The translations under genes were made by a program, and so were the position numbers. A stretch of 64,000 nucleotides of DNA. Source: Symbiodinium natans (Eukaryota; Sar; Dinophyceae; Suessiales; Symbiodiniaceae). The stretch covers positions 692,001 through 756,000 of the forward strand of contig CAJNDS010000735.1 of assembly GCA_905221605.1 (NCBI GenBank). Direction: 5' to 3'. The notes beneath the pieces were generated by a model. That model did not search any database and was not told the DNA's origin. It was given only the letters and a program-made list of their open reading frames with translations. This document shows, piece by piece, positions 63,939-64,000 of this stretch (position 1 is its first letter; the number at the start of each line of letters is the position of its first letter).

Positions 63939-64000
63939 AAGGGTTTACCGGAAGCAGGGCTATCTAGGGCAGAGAAGGTGTTCCGAGCTTCTTCTGGGCC

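Noticed and set aside
1-64000. Plant origin because of TTTAGGG
   Set aside because: The repeat type is shared by dinoflagellates, and the protein families, GC-AG introns, introners and spliced-leader-like relic fit a dinoflagellate better. No plant gene was recognised.
1-64000. tRNA or rRNA genes
   Set aside because: I found no cloverleaf-type A/B box pair or rRNA-like block by eye; a covariance-model search would be needed to exclude small ones.

Overview
The window looks like nuclear DNA from a dinoflagellate. The evidence is (i) hundreds of TTTAGGG/CCCTAAA repeats scattered through the interior; (ii) proteins resembling families I know as expanded in dinoflagellates: RCC1-like repeats, a TIR-like SHSW membrane protein and an EF-hand multipass membrane protein; (iii) GC-AG as well as GT-AG introns; and (iv) a 15-base match to the 3' part of the dinoflagellate spliced leader. 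Family names come from recognition, not a search. Species is not determinable.

Layout. 1-5640: a repeat block of inverted and direct copies rich in a GTCGGGTACCCGAC palindrome, with no convincing gene. 5745-6407: a frameshifted RCC1-repeat relic. 7356-10988: one compact five-exon minus-strand gene, GC-rich and free of telomeric repeats. 11.1-11.9 kb: AT-rich, no gene seen. 11.9-21.1 kb: a segmental duplication. The complete copy of a TIR-like gene lies at 16236-18227 and a 5'-truncated copy at 12024-12745; a small two-helix membrane protein is also present twice (14237-14626 and 20426-20800). 21-64 kb: short exons, mostly 25-180 nt, separated by telomeric arrays and short inverted-repeat elements. 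The best assembled gene is 44952-48415. Other multi-exon pieces are at 32014-32650, 37875-39163, 42907-43249, 44293-44487, 54255-55269 and 56028-56678.

Central observation. Introns here are largely made of two materials. The first is about ten families of 70-180 bp inverted-repeat, MITE-like introners (called A to J and X below). Many copies sit in open reading frames flanked by 4-11 bp target-site duplications (TSDs), and their removal restores the frame. The second is telomeric repeat arrays. Some introns are almost pure TTTAGGG, or TTTAGGG at the 5' end and CCCTAAA at the 3' end, which would fold into a hairpin RNA. Two such introns (32117-32385 and 32457-32580) have GT-AG ends and keep the reading frame. 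About 18 plus-strand exons have CCCTAAA upstream and TTTAGGG downstream. Telomeric arrays are also nested inside members of at least four introner families.

Exon limits were worked out by eye. Where phase does not close, this is stated. RNA data would be needed for a final gene structure.
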